64,000 nt of DNA from Paenibacillus sp. FSL H3-0469. Its GTDB lineage: Bacteria; Bacillota; Bacilli; Paenibacillales; Paenibacillaceae. The notes under the pieces are model-generated. The model was given only the letters and a program-made list of their open reading frames with translations. It was not told the DNA's origin and searched no databases. Position numbers and translations under genes: made by a program. Within the stretch, counting starts at the first letter, position 1; each line of letters starts with the position of its first letter. The stretch is from the NCBI RefSeq assembly GCF_038051945.1, contig NZ_CP150302.1, positions 5,332,001-5,396,000 of the forward strand, given 5' to 3'. This document shows positions 43,313-53,800 of this stretch, piece after piece.

Positions 43313-43807
43313 TTAATCTATCGTCCTCAACCCCCAATTGCCTGTATCATCCTTCACGAAGTAAAAGGAAAGATGGTTTTCTTTAATATCGGAACCATCC
43401 TTAACTTTAACCTCTAGAGTTACAACAGTTCTGCCAGCAGAATCCTCTTCAACAGACATTAGCTTCTCGAAAGAGTACTCTTTCCCAAGCATGAAGCTGT
43501 GCGCGTCAGCCGACTGATTATTTGCAAAGGCACTCCTGAATTCTTCCTCGTTATTATTCACTAGAGCGTTCATTACTGCGTTCAAGCTATCTGTAATCTG
43601 TTCATTCAACTTCGTATCATTTACATCACTTAACTCAACAAATATTCCTGTCTTAAAATTGCCCTGGTCTGGTGATGATTGTGGCGCTGAAGGCTGTGTC
43701 TTTTGGCTTGTAGCAGCTTGTTTGGGGGTAGCATTGGGATTCCCAGCACAGCCTGCTAAGATTCCTATAATTAAAGAACCCGCTATAACCTTCGCGATTT
43801 TGTTCAT
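43313..43807 (-). CDS. lipoprotein of unknown function
   Basis: This 164-residue lipoprotein has signal plus lipobox GILAGC (Cys20). A Gln/Ser/Pro-rich linker follows, then a small globular domain that ends FVKDDTGNWGLRTID, a pattern seen in NTF2-like or DUF4878-type lipoproteins. It is probably anchored on the outer face of the membrane. AAGGAGGG precedes the ATG. It stands alone, divergent from the next lipoprotein gene. Confidence 0.8.
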   Translation of the reverse strand: MNKIAKVIAGSLIIGILAGCAGNPNATPKQAATSQKTQPSAPQSSPDQGNFKTGIFVELSDVNDTKLNEQITDSLNAVMNALVNNNEEEFRSAFANNQSADAHSFMLGKEYSFEKLMSVEEDSAGRTVVTLEVKVKDGSDIKENHLSFYFVKDDTGNWGLRTID

Positions 43808-43949
43808 CGTAACCCTCCTTGGGTTTATTGCCTTCCCAGTTAGCAGATGCAGATCCTATTGGCTTCGAAGCATGATATTAATAGCGCTAACGCTGATATG
43901 TTAAGCATACATTAGAATAAGCTCTCAAACATTTGTACGGAGGAATATC

Positions 43950-44357
43950 ATGAACAAATTAATAGGGATTTCTCTATTATTACTACTGACCGCTTGCTCA
44001 AATCCTCAAGAATCTAACACAACAACGAAGGACATTACCTATACAGAAATTAAAACCTTTCAAAGTAACGCGGCTCCTATTTTGAAATGGAATGACCAAA
44101 TTTATTTAATAACTGACGAAAATGTATCTGCCAGTGAAGTTGAATTGGAGATCGGAAAAGTCACCAGTTACTCTATTGCAGGCGAAGAAATAACACCAAA
44201 CAATTTTTCGAATTATTATGGTACAGGCACACCTTTTTTCATTATTAAAGGGAAAGACGAATTAAAAGAGCTAGCGATCCAAGCTGATAAAGAAACCTTC
44301 GTGAAGGCAATAATTCCATTGGCAGTTACCAGCTCCAATTCGGAATTCCAACTCTAA
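43950..44357 (+). CDS. small lipoprotein of unknown function
   Basis: This 135-residue protein has a short signal and the lipobox LLTACS (Cys16). The remainder forms a small mixed alpha/beta domain (KWNDQIYLITDENVSASEVELEIGKV) of a type common in Bacillus and Paenibacillus lipoproteins. The CGGAGG site lies seven bases upstream. A terminator follows directly, so it is monocistronic. Confidence 0.78.
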   Translation: MNKLIGISLLLLLTACSNPQESNTTTKDITYTEIKTFQSNAAPILKWNDQIYLITDENVSASEVELEIGKVTSYSIAGEEITPNNFSNYYGTGTPFFIIKGKDELKELAIQADKETFVKAIIPLAVTSSNSEFQL

Positions 44358-44378
44358 TATGGTTCAAACCACGCCGCC

Positions 44379-44402
44379 GGGCTCCAATAGGAGTCCTTTT
44401 AT
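44379..44402 (+). terminator. terminator of lipoprotein gene
   Basis: GGGCTCC-AATA-GGAGTCC followed by TTTTAT. Confidence 0.75.
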
Positions 44403-44508
44403 GTGTAATTTTAGGAATATCATAGATTTACATTATGGATTGGGCTATCATCAATACATACAGAGAAATTGTGGAAAATTGAATTTGACCAACATGATGG
44501 GGGTACAC

Positions 44509-44838
44509 ATGGACGAATTAATGAAGAGAATCATCCAATTCCGTGACGATAGGGACTGGAAGCAATTCCATGATCCCAAGGATCTGGCGCTCTCGATCAC
44601 GCTGGAGTCTAGCGAACTGCTGGAGCTTTTCCAATGGAAGAACAGCCAGCAAGCTATAGAGCAACATTATTCCGGCATGCAGGACGAAATCGCTGATATT
44701 CTCATCTACACGCTTACGCTTGCGCATGATCTGCAAATCGATGTTAAGGATGCTATCCTTCAGAAGATAGACAAAAACGCGAAGAAATACCCCATATCCA
44801 GCTCCAAGGGAAGCTCACAAAAAAGCACACAGCAGTGA
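44509..44838 (+). CDS. MazG-like nucleotide pyrophosphohydrolase
   Basis: This 109-residue all-alpha NTP-PPase of the short MazG/RS21-C6 type removes pyrophosphate from (d)NTPs, often non-canonical ones. The metal motif is visible as LESSELLELFQW (about 25-36) with later DEIADILIYTLTLAHDL (about 61-77), giving the E-x2-E ... E-x2-D arrangement. The ATG at 44509 follows ATGGGGGT; the long upstream extension of the frame is non-coding in appearance. It is the first gene of the defence island and may supply nucleotide-level control in anti-phage responses, but that is inference. Confidence 0.85.
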   Translation: MDELMKRIIQFRDDRDWKQFHDPKDLALSITLESSELLELFQWKNSQQAIEQHYSGMQDEIADILIYTLTLAHDLQIDVKDAILQKIDKNAKKYPISSSKGSSQKSTQQ

Positions 44839-44857
44839 TTGAATAGGGGAGAGTTCT

Positions 44858-45052
44858 ATGATTATCTATGAATCGACCAAGCAGCAATTTATGGATGATG
44901 TGACCGAGGATACGATCGCGGTAAAGATTCATAACCAGTACGTCCAAAAAATCGGCAGAGTTGCCATGGGCGAAATCAATGCCACGACCAATAATGTAGA
45001 AAAACTTGATAACCCTATTTATACAGGAATAATTAGGCTGATGTCGAATTGA
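44858..45052 (+). pseudogene. truncated remnant resembling the N-terminus of a DUF2075-type helicase
   Basis: The first 35-40 of its 64 codons (MIIYESTKQQFMDDVTEDTIAVKIHN... KIGR) resemble the opening of large DUF2075/Schlafen-type helicases. The following residues do not, and the frame ends at once. A GGGGAG site is still present. It is best read as debris left when another defence gene was lost, though a short expressed protein cannot be excluded. Confidence 0.5.
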
Positions 45053-45089
45053 ACCAAAAGATAGATGTCCAACTACAAGAGGTGAAACT

Positions 45090-48000
45090 ATGGAGGTTAT
45101 CAATAATATTGATAGGCTATTGGGAGACGATTTAAAGCACTCCATTAAAAAAGGATCAAAGCTGTCCATAGCAGCTTCATGCTTTTCAATATATGCCTAC
45201 GAAGCATTAATCAAAGAGTTGAATCAAGTGGACGAAGTACGCTTCATCTTCACTTCGCCTGCATTCGTTGCGGATGGCTTTAACAAGGAAAAACGAGAGT
45301 TCTACATACCTAAGCGGAGCCGTGAGAAGAGTTTATACGGAACAGAGTTTGAAATACGGCTGAGGAACGAAATGACTCTAAAATCAATTGCAAAAGAATG
45401 CAGCGACTGGATACGTCAGAAAGTTACTTTCAAGTCTAACCGCACTTCTGGTGTCATGCAAGGAATGTTGAACTTGCAAACATCCGATAATACAACCACG
45501 TACATGCCCATGGATGGCTTTACGACTGTTGATCTTGATTATGAGAAAGGCAATGCTCTGTCTAAGATGGTCAATAAATTCACTGAAGCTCCATTCACAA
45601 AAATGTATTTAGACTTGTTCAATCAGGTATGGAACGACAAAAGTAAGCTTGAAGATGTGACGAATCAAGTAGCTGAACACATCTCATCAGTTTATAAAGA
45701 AAACTCTCCTGAGTTTATATACTATGTCATTCTGTATAACATCTTTAATGAATTCTTGACAGATATCACTGAAGATATACTGCCGAACGAAGCAACTGGA
45801 TTTAAGAATACAGAAATATGGAAGCGTCTTTACCACTTCCAGAAGGATGCAGTTATGGGTGCCATCAATAAGCTTGAAAAATATAATGGCTGCATTCTTG
45901 CAGACAGTGTCGGGCTCGGTAAGACTTTCTCCGCTCTCGGTATTATCAAATATTATGAGCTTCGCAACAAGTCGGTCTTGTTACTATGTCCGAAGAAGCT
46001 TGCAGATAATTGGCTTACGTATAAACAGAACGTGACCAATAACATCCTGTACGCCGACCGTCTGCGGTACGATGTGCTTTACCATACGGACATTTCCCGT
46101 GAAAGAGGCAAGTCTAATGATATCCCATTGGATAGACTGAATTGGGGAAACTACGATTTGCTTGTCATCGACGAATCGCATAACTTCCGTAATAATGAAG
46201 CAAAGAAAGACAAAGAGACGCGGTATCAGAAGCTGATGCGGAAAGTGTTGAAAAGTGGGGTTAAAACGAAAGTGCTAATGCTGTCTGCAACCCCGGTTAA
46301 TAACAAGTTCATGGATCTTCGCAACCAGCTTGCTCTGGCGTATGAAGGAAATCCTGAAGAAATCAACAACAGACTTGGCACTGACCGTGGCATCAACGAT
46401 ATCTTTAAAAGGGCTCAATCTGCTTTTAATCAGTGGTCAAAGCTGGATGCCGCTGATCGAACCACCCATACGCTCCTGGGAATGCTCGATTTTGACTTTT
46501 TTGAGCTCTTGGATAGTCTGACTATAGCTCGTTCACGCAAGCACATTCAGAAGTATTACAAGGCAGAAGAGATTGGTGAATTTCCTAAGAGGCTGTCGCC
46601 CTTATCCAAATTTTGTGATTTAACAGACAGAACAGATGTAATTGGGTACAATGAGATCTTTACGGAGTTGTCTAGAATCAACCTTGGCATATATGCTCCG
46701 TTCAAGTACATTCAACCGAGCCGCTTGCGATTGTACGAAGAGATGTATGATACAAGCGTAAAGGGTGGAAGCGGGAGCTTCAAGCAATTAGACCGAGAAG
46801 GTAGCTTGCAACTTCTAATGAGGATTAATTTGCTCAAACGGCTGGAGAGTTCTGTTGAATCATTTCGGTTAACGCTGTCTAAGATTATATCCAAGCTGGG
46901 CCAGACACTGGAGAGAATAGAGGCATATGAGCAAAGCGGAAAGTCAGATATGGTTGGATACACCGAGATTGAAGATGCCAGTCTAGATGATGATGACTGG
47001 CTGAATGATGACTTTACTATAGGGGATACGATAAAAATTAATCTTTCCGATATGGACGTACTCAGATGGAAAGAAGAGTTGATGAGCGACTACAATATTC
47101 TCTCTTCCCTTCATGAGGAAATGCGAAAAGTAACACCTGAGCACGATGAAAAGCTGAATGCCTTGAAGCAGCTCATCGATAACAAAATCGGGCAGCCAAT
47201 CAATCCTGGCAACCGGAAGGTGATCATATTTAGTGCATTTACGGATACCGCGGCGTACTTGTATATCCATCTATCTGAGTATATGAAATCAAAATACAAC
47301 ATCGATTCCGCCAAAATTGTTGGCCGCGATGAAAATAAGAACACTGCTGGTTTGCGAAATGACTTCAGTACATTACTCACCTGCTTCTCACCGCGATCCA
47401 AGGAAAAGAAGCTGACAATGCCTGATGTGAAAGGTGAAATCGATCTGCTGATTGCTTCTGATTGTATATCTGAAGGTCAAAACTTACAAGATTGCGACTT
47501 CCTCGTTAATTATGATATCCATTGGAATCCAGTACGGATTATCCAGCGGTTTGGGCGAATCGATCGAATAGGCTCGCAAAACAGATCCATTCAGCTGGTG
47601 AACTTCTGGCCTAACATGACGCTTGATGAATATATTCAACTGAAAGAACGGGTTGAGAACCGTATGGTAATCATGGATATGACAGCAACCGGCGATGACA
47701 ACGTCCTGTTTAATCAGTCTAGCGATCTGGAATACCGGAAGCAGCAGCTCAATCGCTTGCAGAAAGAAGTCGTCGATCTGGATGACATGAACACTGGTGT
47801 ATCCATAACGGATCTAGGTCTTAATGACTTTCGAATGGATTTGGTGAACTACGTCAAAGAGAACGGCGAACTCGATACCGTTCCAAACGGATTGCACACA
47901 GTCGTTTCTGCTGATGAAGACAAAGGAGTAGAACCTGGTGTCATATTCATTCTTCGCAACGTACATGAAGAATTAAACCCGGACAAGCAGAATCGCCTAC

Positions 48001-48344
48001 ATCCTTTCTACCTCGTCTACATGAGCGATGATGGTGAAGTTATAATCAATCATATGGATGTCAAGAAAACACTCGATGTCCTACGTTCTTTGTGCAGAGG
48101 ACAAGCAGAGCCCATCCTGGATGCTTGCCGCAGCTTCAATCAAGCGACTAAAGACGGAAAAAAGATGGACTCATACTCAATGCTGCTGGAGGAAGCGATT
48201 CGTTCAATAGTTCAGGTGAAGGAAGAAGGCGATCTAGACAGCTTGTTCAGCTCAGGAGGCACAACGGCTTTAATCGATACCGTCAAAGGGCTTGAAGATT
48301 TCGAGCTCATTACCTTTGTCGTTATTCGGAAGGTGGATGCATGA
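45090..48344 (+). CDS. PLD-like/SNF2 helicase of extended type III R-M system
   Basis: This 1084-residue superfamily 2 helicase has an N-terminal phospholipase-D-like module (about 1-180, without an obvious full HxK motif). The SNF2 motor shows Walker A SVGLGKT (near 273-279), DESH box at 361-364, motif III LSATPV (398-403) and motif VI QRFGRIDRIGS (about 818-828), and a C-terminal domain of about 250 residues follows. It likely translocates on DNA in an ATP-dependent manner. It is first of four tightly packed genes; its TGA overlaps the start of the DUF4391 gene. Such helicases are not part of ordinary type III systems. Confidence 0.87.
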   Translation: MEVINNIDRLLGDDLKHSIKKGSKLSIAASCFSIYAYEALIKELNQVDEVRFIFTSPAFVADGFNKEKREFYIPKRSREKSLYGTEFEIRLRNEMTLKSIAKECSDWIRQKVTFKSNRTSGVMQGMLNLQTSDNTTTYMPMDGFTTVDLDYEKGNALSKMVNKFTEAPFTKMYLDLFNQVWNDKSKLEDVTNQVAEHISSVYKENSPEFIYYVILYNIFNEFLTDITEDILPNEATGFKNTEIWKRLYHFQKDAVMGAINKLEKYNGCILADSVGLGKTFSALGIIKYYELRNKSVLLLCPKKLADNWLTYKQNVTNNILYADRLRYDVLYHTDISRERGKSNDIPLDRLNWGNYDLLVIDESHNFRNNEAKKDKETRYQKLMRKVLKSGVKTKVLMLSATPVNNKFMDLRNQLALAYEGNPEEINNRLGTDRGINDIFKRAQSAFNQWSKLDAADRTTHTLLGMLDFDFFELLDSLTIARSRKHIQKYYKAEEIGEFPKRLSPLSKFCDLTDRTDVIGYNEIFTELSRINLGIYAPFKYIQPSRLRLYEEMYDTSVKGGSGSFKQLDREGSLQLLMRINLLKRLESSVESFRLTLSKIISKLGQTLERIEAYEQSGKSDMVGYTEIEDASLDDDDWLNDDFTIGDTIKINLSDMDVLRWKEELMSDYNILSSLHEEMRKVTPEHDEKLNALKQLIDNKIGQPINPGNRKVIIFSAFTDTAAYLYIHLSEYMKSKYNIDSAKIVGRDENKNTAGLRNDFSTLLTCFSPRSKEKKLTMPDVKGEIDLLIASDCISEGQNLQDCDFLVNYDIHWNPVRIIQRFGRIDRIGSQNRSIQLVNFWPNMTLDEYIQLKERVENRMVIMDMTATGDDNVLFNQSSDLEYRKQQLNRLQKEVVDLDDMNTGVSITDLGLNDFRMDLVNYVKENGELDTVPNGLHTVVSADEDKGVEPGVIFILRNVHEELNPDKQNRLHPFYLVYMSDDGEVIINHMDVKKTLDVLRSLCRGQAEPILDACRSFNQATKDGKKMDSYSMLLEEAIRSIVQVKEEGDLDSLFSSGGTTALIDTVKGLEDFELITFVVIRKVDA

Positions 48345-48997
48345 TGTTACAATTACCATCTAGTACAATCGTGAATCGAAAAATACCAAAGAATAAATTT
48401 TATGAGAAGCTCCAAGCGAATCAGAGTCTGAAGGATCTGTTTACTCAACAAGTCGAATCGATCATCTGGAAGCACAAGCTGTCCAAGGAGACAATCCGCT
48501 TGGAGCCAAAGGATGATATTGAGGAAGTTCAGGTGTTTGAGGTTCATTTGAAAGAGCGAACCTACTCGCTTGATCTATTGCGGAGTATCGACAAGGCAAT
48601 CCCTTATCCCATCCTGTATCTCATTCTATACGAGGATCAGGTAAAGCTTGCTATAGCCTATAAAGAACGAAATCAGACAGATGATAATCTTTCCGTCGTG
48701 CGTTCCTATCATGAATCGGTATGGCAGCCTGTAGAAGAAATGAAATTTAACATCGTTCAAGGACTTGATCTAAAGGCAGTCTACGAGAACATCATCCGTC
48801 AACTGCTGCCTTTTGATTCTAAGCCGGAAATTGAGCTTACAGCCGTTCTGGAGCGACAAGTACGCATAGTTAAGCTAACGCAAGAATGTCAACGGCTAGA
48901 AGCCAAGATTCGTGGAGAAAAGCAATTCAGTCACAAGGTTGAATTGAATATGGAAATGCAACATAAACGTAAAGAGCTGAATCAACTTCTAGATTAA
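48341..48997 (+). CDS. DUF4391 domain protein
   Basis: This 218-residue cytosolic protein has the DUF4391 pattern (opening LPSSTIVNRKIPKNKFYEKL; central QVFEVHLKERTYSLDLLRSIDKAIPYPILYLI; C-terminal coiled coil of about 40 residues). DUF4391 proteins are repeatedly encoded between an SNF2 helicase and a type III methylase, but their biochemical role is not established. It starts inside the helicase stop (ATGA), indicating coupled translation and probably a fixed ratio to the helicase, perhaps as a subunit. Confidence 0.82.
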   Translation: MMLQLPSSTIVNRKIPKNKFYEKLQANQSLKDLFTQQVESIIWKHKLSKETIRLEPKDDIEEVQVFEVHLKERTYSLDLLRSIDKAIPYPILYLILYEDQVKLAIAYKERNQTDDNLSVVRSYHESVWQPVEEMKFNIVQGLDLKAVYENIIRQLLPFDSKPEIELTAVLERQVRIVKLTQECQRLEAKIRGEKQFSHKVELNMEMQHKRKELNQLLD

Positions 48998-49016
48998 CTG
49001 GAGGCCTAACCTAAAC

Positions 49017-50876
49017 ATGAACCAACTGACGATGAAATCAACCGATCTGACACAGGTCAATATCGGCAAGATTGCAGAATTGTTTCCTAACGTAATTACT
49101 GAAGCACGGGATGAACAAGGAAAGATTAAACGTGCAATTGATTTTGATTTGTTGAAGCAAGAGCTTTCCGATGGTCTCGTTGAAGGAGAAAAAGAGCGGT
49201 ATCAAATCACATGGACAGGTAAGAAAGAAGCTGTTCTTAACGCCAATACGCCTATAGATAAAACATTGATACCAGTTATGGAAGAAAGCGTTGATTGGGG
49301 AAATACTCAAAACCTTTACATTGAAGGTGACAATCTTGAAGTCTTGAAGTTGTTACAAGAATCATACTTAAATAAGGTGAAAATGATATATATTGATCCA
49401 CCATATAACACTGGGAATGACTTTATTTATAAGGACGATTTCCGAGAAACAATGAATGCTTATTTGGAGGAATCAGGACAAATAGATATGGAAGGAAATC
49501 GATTTTTTCATAATTCCTTAGCAAATGGTCGATTTCATAGTGATTGGTGCTCAATGATGTATTCAAGACTTAAAATAGCTAGAAATTTATTGAAAGAGAA
49601 TGGTGCGATTTTTGTTAGTATTGATGATCATGAATATGATAACTTAAAAAAAATCATGAGTGAGGTTTTTGGGGAAGAGAATCATATCATTACTTTCATA
49701 TGGCATAGAAGACAGAATGCTGATAGTAGAAATATTACTAATGCGTCAACTGATCATGAATATATAATTGTCTATGGAAGATCAGAACAATCAATATTTA
49801 GAGGAAAGGAAATTGATAAATCAAAATATCAAAATCCAGATAATGATCCAAGAGGTCCTTGGGCCAGTATAGATTTAAGTGGATTAGCTGATAAAAATGC
49901 AAGACCCAACTTACATTATGATATCGTTGATCCCAAGACAGGAATAGCGTATCCTCCAAACCCATCAAGGGGTTGGTCTAAGTCGAAAGAAACGATGCTC
50001 AAATTAATTGAAAATAATGAGATTTTATTTCCAAAAAATCCGACTGGTCGTCCGAGACAAAAGAAGTTCATTAAGGATTTAAATAAAACGAACACAGGGT
50101 TTTCTTCGATTCTTGAAGATGTAGGCTACACAACGGGCGGCACAAGAGAAATCCTTGATTTATTAGAGGGTAAGGCTTTTCCTTTTCCAAAGCCTACTAG
50201 ACTAATAACAAAATTAATGAACCAAATTCTAAGTCCTGGGGAAATTGTGCTTGATTTTTTCTCGGGCTCAGCAACTACGGCACATTCTGTTATTCATTTA
50301 AATGCGGAGGACGGCGGAAATCGAAAGTTTATAATGGTTCAATTGCCTGAGAAGATAGATGAGAAATCAGACGCTTATATACAAGGCTATAAAACTATCT
50401 GCGAAATCGGCAAAGAACGTATACGTCGTGCTGCCAAAAAGATCAAAGAAGAAACGGGAGCGGACATCGATTACGGCTTCCGTGTGTATCGAGTAGACTC
50501 CAGCAACATGAAAGATATCTTCTATACGCCAGAAAATCTAGGACAAATGAATCTCGATGATATGGTGTCTAACATCAAAGAAGATCGCTCTGGCGAGGAC
50601 CTGCTCACCCAAGTGATGCTGGAGTGCGGACTGGAGCTCTCATTACCAATGGAGACCAAAGAAGTTGAGGGCAAAACAGTCCATTACGTTGCAGGTAATT
50701 CCTTGATCGCTTGCTTTGATGATGATGTGTACGAGTCGGTTATTAGGATAATTGCAGAGGATCAACCCCTTCGCGTTGTATTCCGTGATAGTTCTTTCCG
50801 GGATGATTCGGCTCGTATCAATGTTGAAGAAATGTTCAAGCTACTCTCCCCAAGCACTGAAATTCAAGTGCTTTAA
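49017..50876 (+). CDS. type III restriction-modification DNA methyltransferase (Mod)
   Basis: This 619-residue class beta N6-adenine methyltransferase places the catalytic DPPYNTG (about 126-132) before the SAM-binding FSGSATTAHS (about 414-423), the type III order. The region between them holds the target-recognition part. The gene start and end are moderately GC-rich, while about 49300-50380 is clearly AT-richer, suggesting that the recognition core was exchanged. GGAGG lies 12 bases before the ATG. Mod would both modify host DNA and give the Res subunit its specificity. Confidence 0.92.
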   Translation: MNQLTMKSTDLTQVNIGKIAELFPNVITEARDEQGKIKRAIDFDLLKQELSDGLVEGEKERYQITWTGKKEAVLNANTPIDKTLIPVMEESVDWGNTQNLYIEGDNLEVLKLLQESYLNKVKMIYIDPPYNTGNDFIYKDDFRETMNAYLEESGQIDMEGNRFFHNSLANGRFHSDWCSMMYSRLKIARNLLKENGAIFVSIDDHEYDNLKKIMSEVFGEENHIITFIWHRRQNADSRNITNASTDHEYIIVYGRSEQSIFRGKEIDKSKYQNPDNDPRGPWASIDLSGLADKNARPNLHYDIVDPKTGIAYPPNPSRGWSKSKETMLKLIENNEILFPKNPTGRPRQKKFIKDLNKTNTGFSSILEDVGYTTGGTREILDLLEGKAFPFPKPTRLITKLMNQILSPGEIVLDFFSGSATTAHSVIHLNAEDGGNRKFIMVQLPEKIDEKSDAYIQGYKTICEIGKERIRRAAKKIKEETGADIDYGFRVYRVDSSNMKDIFYTPENLGQMNLDDMVSNIKEDRSGEDLLTQVMLECGLELSLPMETKEVEGKTVHYVAGNSLIACFDDDVYESVIRIIAEDQPLRVVFRDSSFRDDSARINVEEMFKLLSPSTEIQVL

Positions 50877-50891
50877 GGAAGGTGAGCAGCG

Positions 50892-53800
50892 ATGAAGATT
50901 AAATTTAAACAACAGCAGTTTCAATTGGATGCAATAAAGAGCATTGTTGACGTATTTCAAGGGCAGCCCAACGAATCCTCTCGCTTCACGCTTGATAAAG
51001 GTCGGCGACAAAAGAGTGTGGAAATCGGCGATCTCTTTCGACAAACAAGCGGCTATGATTCGGAGTATGGATTCAAAAACAACCCCATCAAGCTAGTCGA
51101 ACAGGAAGTCCTGGACAATATTCAAGCGATGCAACGTCACAATGGATTGAAATTATCGGAGCGGCTTGAGGGCAAGTACAATCTGACGGTTGAAATGGAA
51201 ACCGGCACGGGTAAAACCTATGCGTATATTCGGACGATGTTTGAGTTGTACAAAAAGTACGGTTGGAGCAAATTCATTATCGTTGTTCCGTCGATTGCGA
51301 TTCGCGAAGGGGTTCTAAAGACATTTAAGATTACTGAAGACCACTTCATGGCGGAGTATGGATCGAAGGCACGTTACTTCGTTTATAATTCCAAGGACCT
51401 GCCTCATATCGATAAATTTGCAAGTGACGCTGGCATTAACGTTATGATTATTAACGCCCAGGCGTTTAATGCGAGAGGTAAAGATGCAAGAAGAATTACA
51501 ATGGAACTGGATGACTTTCAATCCCGACGACCGATTGATGTAATCGCCAGCACCAATCCTATACTCATCATCGACGAGCCGCAATCGGTTGAAGGTCAGA
51601 AGACGAAAGAGGCATTGAAGGATTTCAAGGCGTTATTTACACTGCGATATTCGGCAACTCATCGTGAAGACTACAACAAAGTCTATCGCCTTGATGCACT
51701 GGATGCCTACAACATGAAGCTGGTCAAGAAGATCAGCGTGAAAGGCATCTCGGTCAAAGGATCAAGTGGAACGAACAGCTACGTGTATCTCGAAGGTGTT
51801 GATGTCAGCAATAAGCATGCTCCTGTAGCGCGGCTTGAGTATGAAAAACGCACCAAAACGGGATTAACCAAAGTATCCAAAAAGATCGTCACAGGCGACG
51901 ACCTCTATCAATTGTCCGAGAACTTGGAACAGTATAGAGGTTACAAAGTATCCGAGATCAATGGCCAGAATAGCAGTGTCAGCTTTATTAATGGAATCAC
52001 GTTGTTCGCCGGAGATGTGCAAGGTGATGTAAGCGAGCTTCATTTCCGGCGAATCCAGATTCGGGAGACGCTGAAATCACACTACGAGAAGGAGCGAGTG
52101 TTGTTTTATAAAGGAATTAAAGTGCTCTCGCTCTTCTTTATCGACGAAGTTTCCAAGTATCGACAATACGATAAAGACGGCAACGAACTGAACGGCAATT
52201 ATGCGGACGTTTTTGAAGAAGAGTACATGGAACTCCTGAACGAACAACAATCATTGTTTGCAGATGATCCATATGTTCAATATTTGAATACCATTCGCGT
52301 AAAAGATACGCATAAAGGGTACTTCTCCATCGACAAAAAGAGCAATCGGTTCGTTGATTCCAAGGTGTCTGCCAGAGAAAGCGATTCTGATGATGCGGAT
52401 GCATACGACCTGATTATGCGACAGAAGGAGCAACTTCTTAGCTTTGAAGAACCAACGCGATTTATCTTCTCTCACTCGGCGTTGAAGGAAGGCTGGGACA
52501 ACCCGAACGTATTCCAGATTTGTACGCTCAAGCACAGTGATTCTACGATCAAGAAGCGTCAGGAAGTTGGACGCGGATTACGACTCTGCGTGAACAAGTA
52601 TGGTGAACGGATAGATTCCAGTATTCCAGGTATTGACGTTCACGAGATCAATGCACTAACCGTTGTCGCAAGCGAATCCTATGAGCAATTTGCCAAACAA
52701 CTCCAGAACGAGATTGCCGCGACATTGTCGGATCGACCACGTATGGCGGACAGTGGCTTCTTTTTAGAAAAAGTCCTAGTGAATGCCTGCGGCGAACAGT
52801 TAAAGATCGATGAGAGGCTCGCAAACAAGCTGCAAAACGCGTTCATTCGAAATGGATATACCGATGATGACTACAATCTGACGGATGCTTATTTTGCTGC
52901 TGTAGAAGAACAAAACGTCAAACTACCTGACGAGCTGAATGCACATCAAGAGCAGCTTATTGAACTGGTTAAATCAATCTACGTTGAAGGCAAGTCGGAT
53001 ATGACGAACGATGATAGGAAGAATACCGTTCCTAACATCACGGTGAACAGCAACTTTTACAAGAAAGAATTTGAGGAGTTGTGGAACCGGATTAATAAGA
53101 GATCGGTTTATACGGTTCAGTTCGATTCGGAAGAATTGGTGCGGAAAAGCATCATGACGATTGATATGAGCTTGGACGTGCCTTCCATTCGTTATTCTAT
53201 CAAGCATGGGGAAATGAATGAGATCGAATCCCGTGAACAATTGAAGCAGGGCGAAGCTTTCAAAATTCGAGAGACGGATGCGGATTATGTTCACCAAGCT
53301 GCGGTATCGAAGATCAAGTACGACTTGATCGGCAAGCTGATGGATGAGACGAAGCTTACCAGAAAGACAATTGTGTCCATTATGAAAGGCATCAAGCAAG
53401 CTAAGTTCATGCAGTTCCAGAAGAATCCCGAGGAGTTTATACTCCGAGCATCCAGACTGATCAATGAACAGAAGGCGACGACGATTATAGAATCCATTAC
53501 GTATGATGTAATCAATGATACATTTGATAACGATGTGTTCACGAAGAACACTCTTAAGGGACAGCTTGGACAAAACGCGATAGCGGTTGAGAAGCACATC
53601 TACGACTATGTGGTGACGGACTCCAAAGTTGAGCGAGCTTTCGCGAAAGAGCTGGATACGAGCAAGGAAGTGAACATATATGCCAAGCTGCCGCGGGGTT
53701 TCTACATCCCGACTCCAGTCGGCAACTACAATCCGGACTGGGCAATTGTATTCAAAGAAGGTGACGTCAAATATATCTATTTTATTGCTGAGACAAAAGG

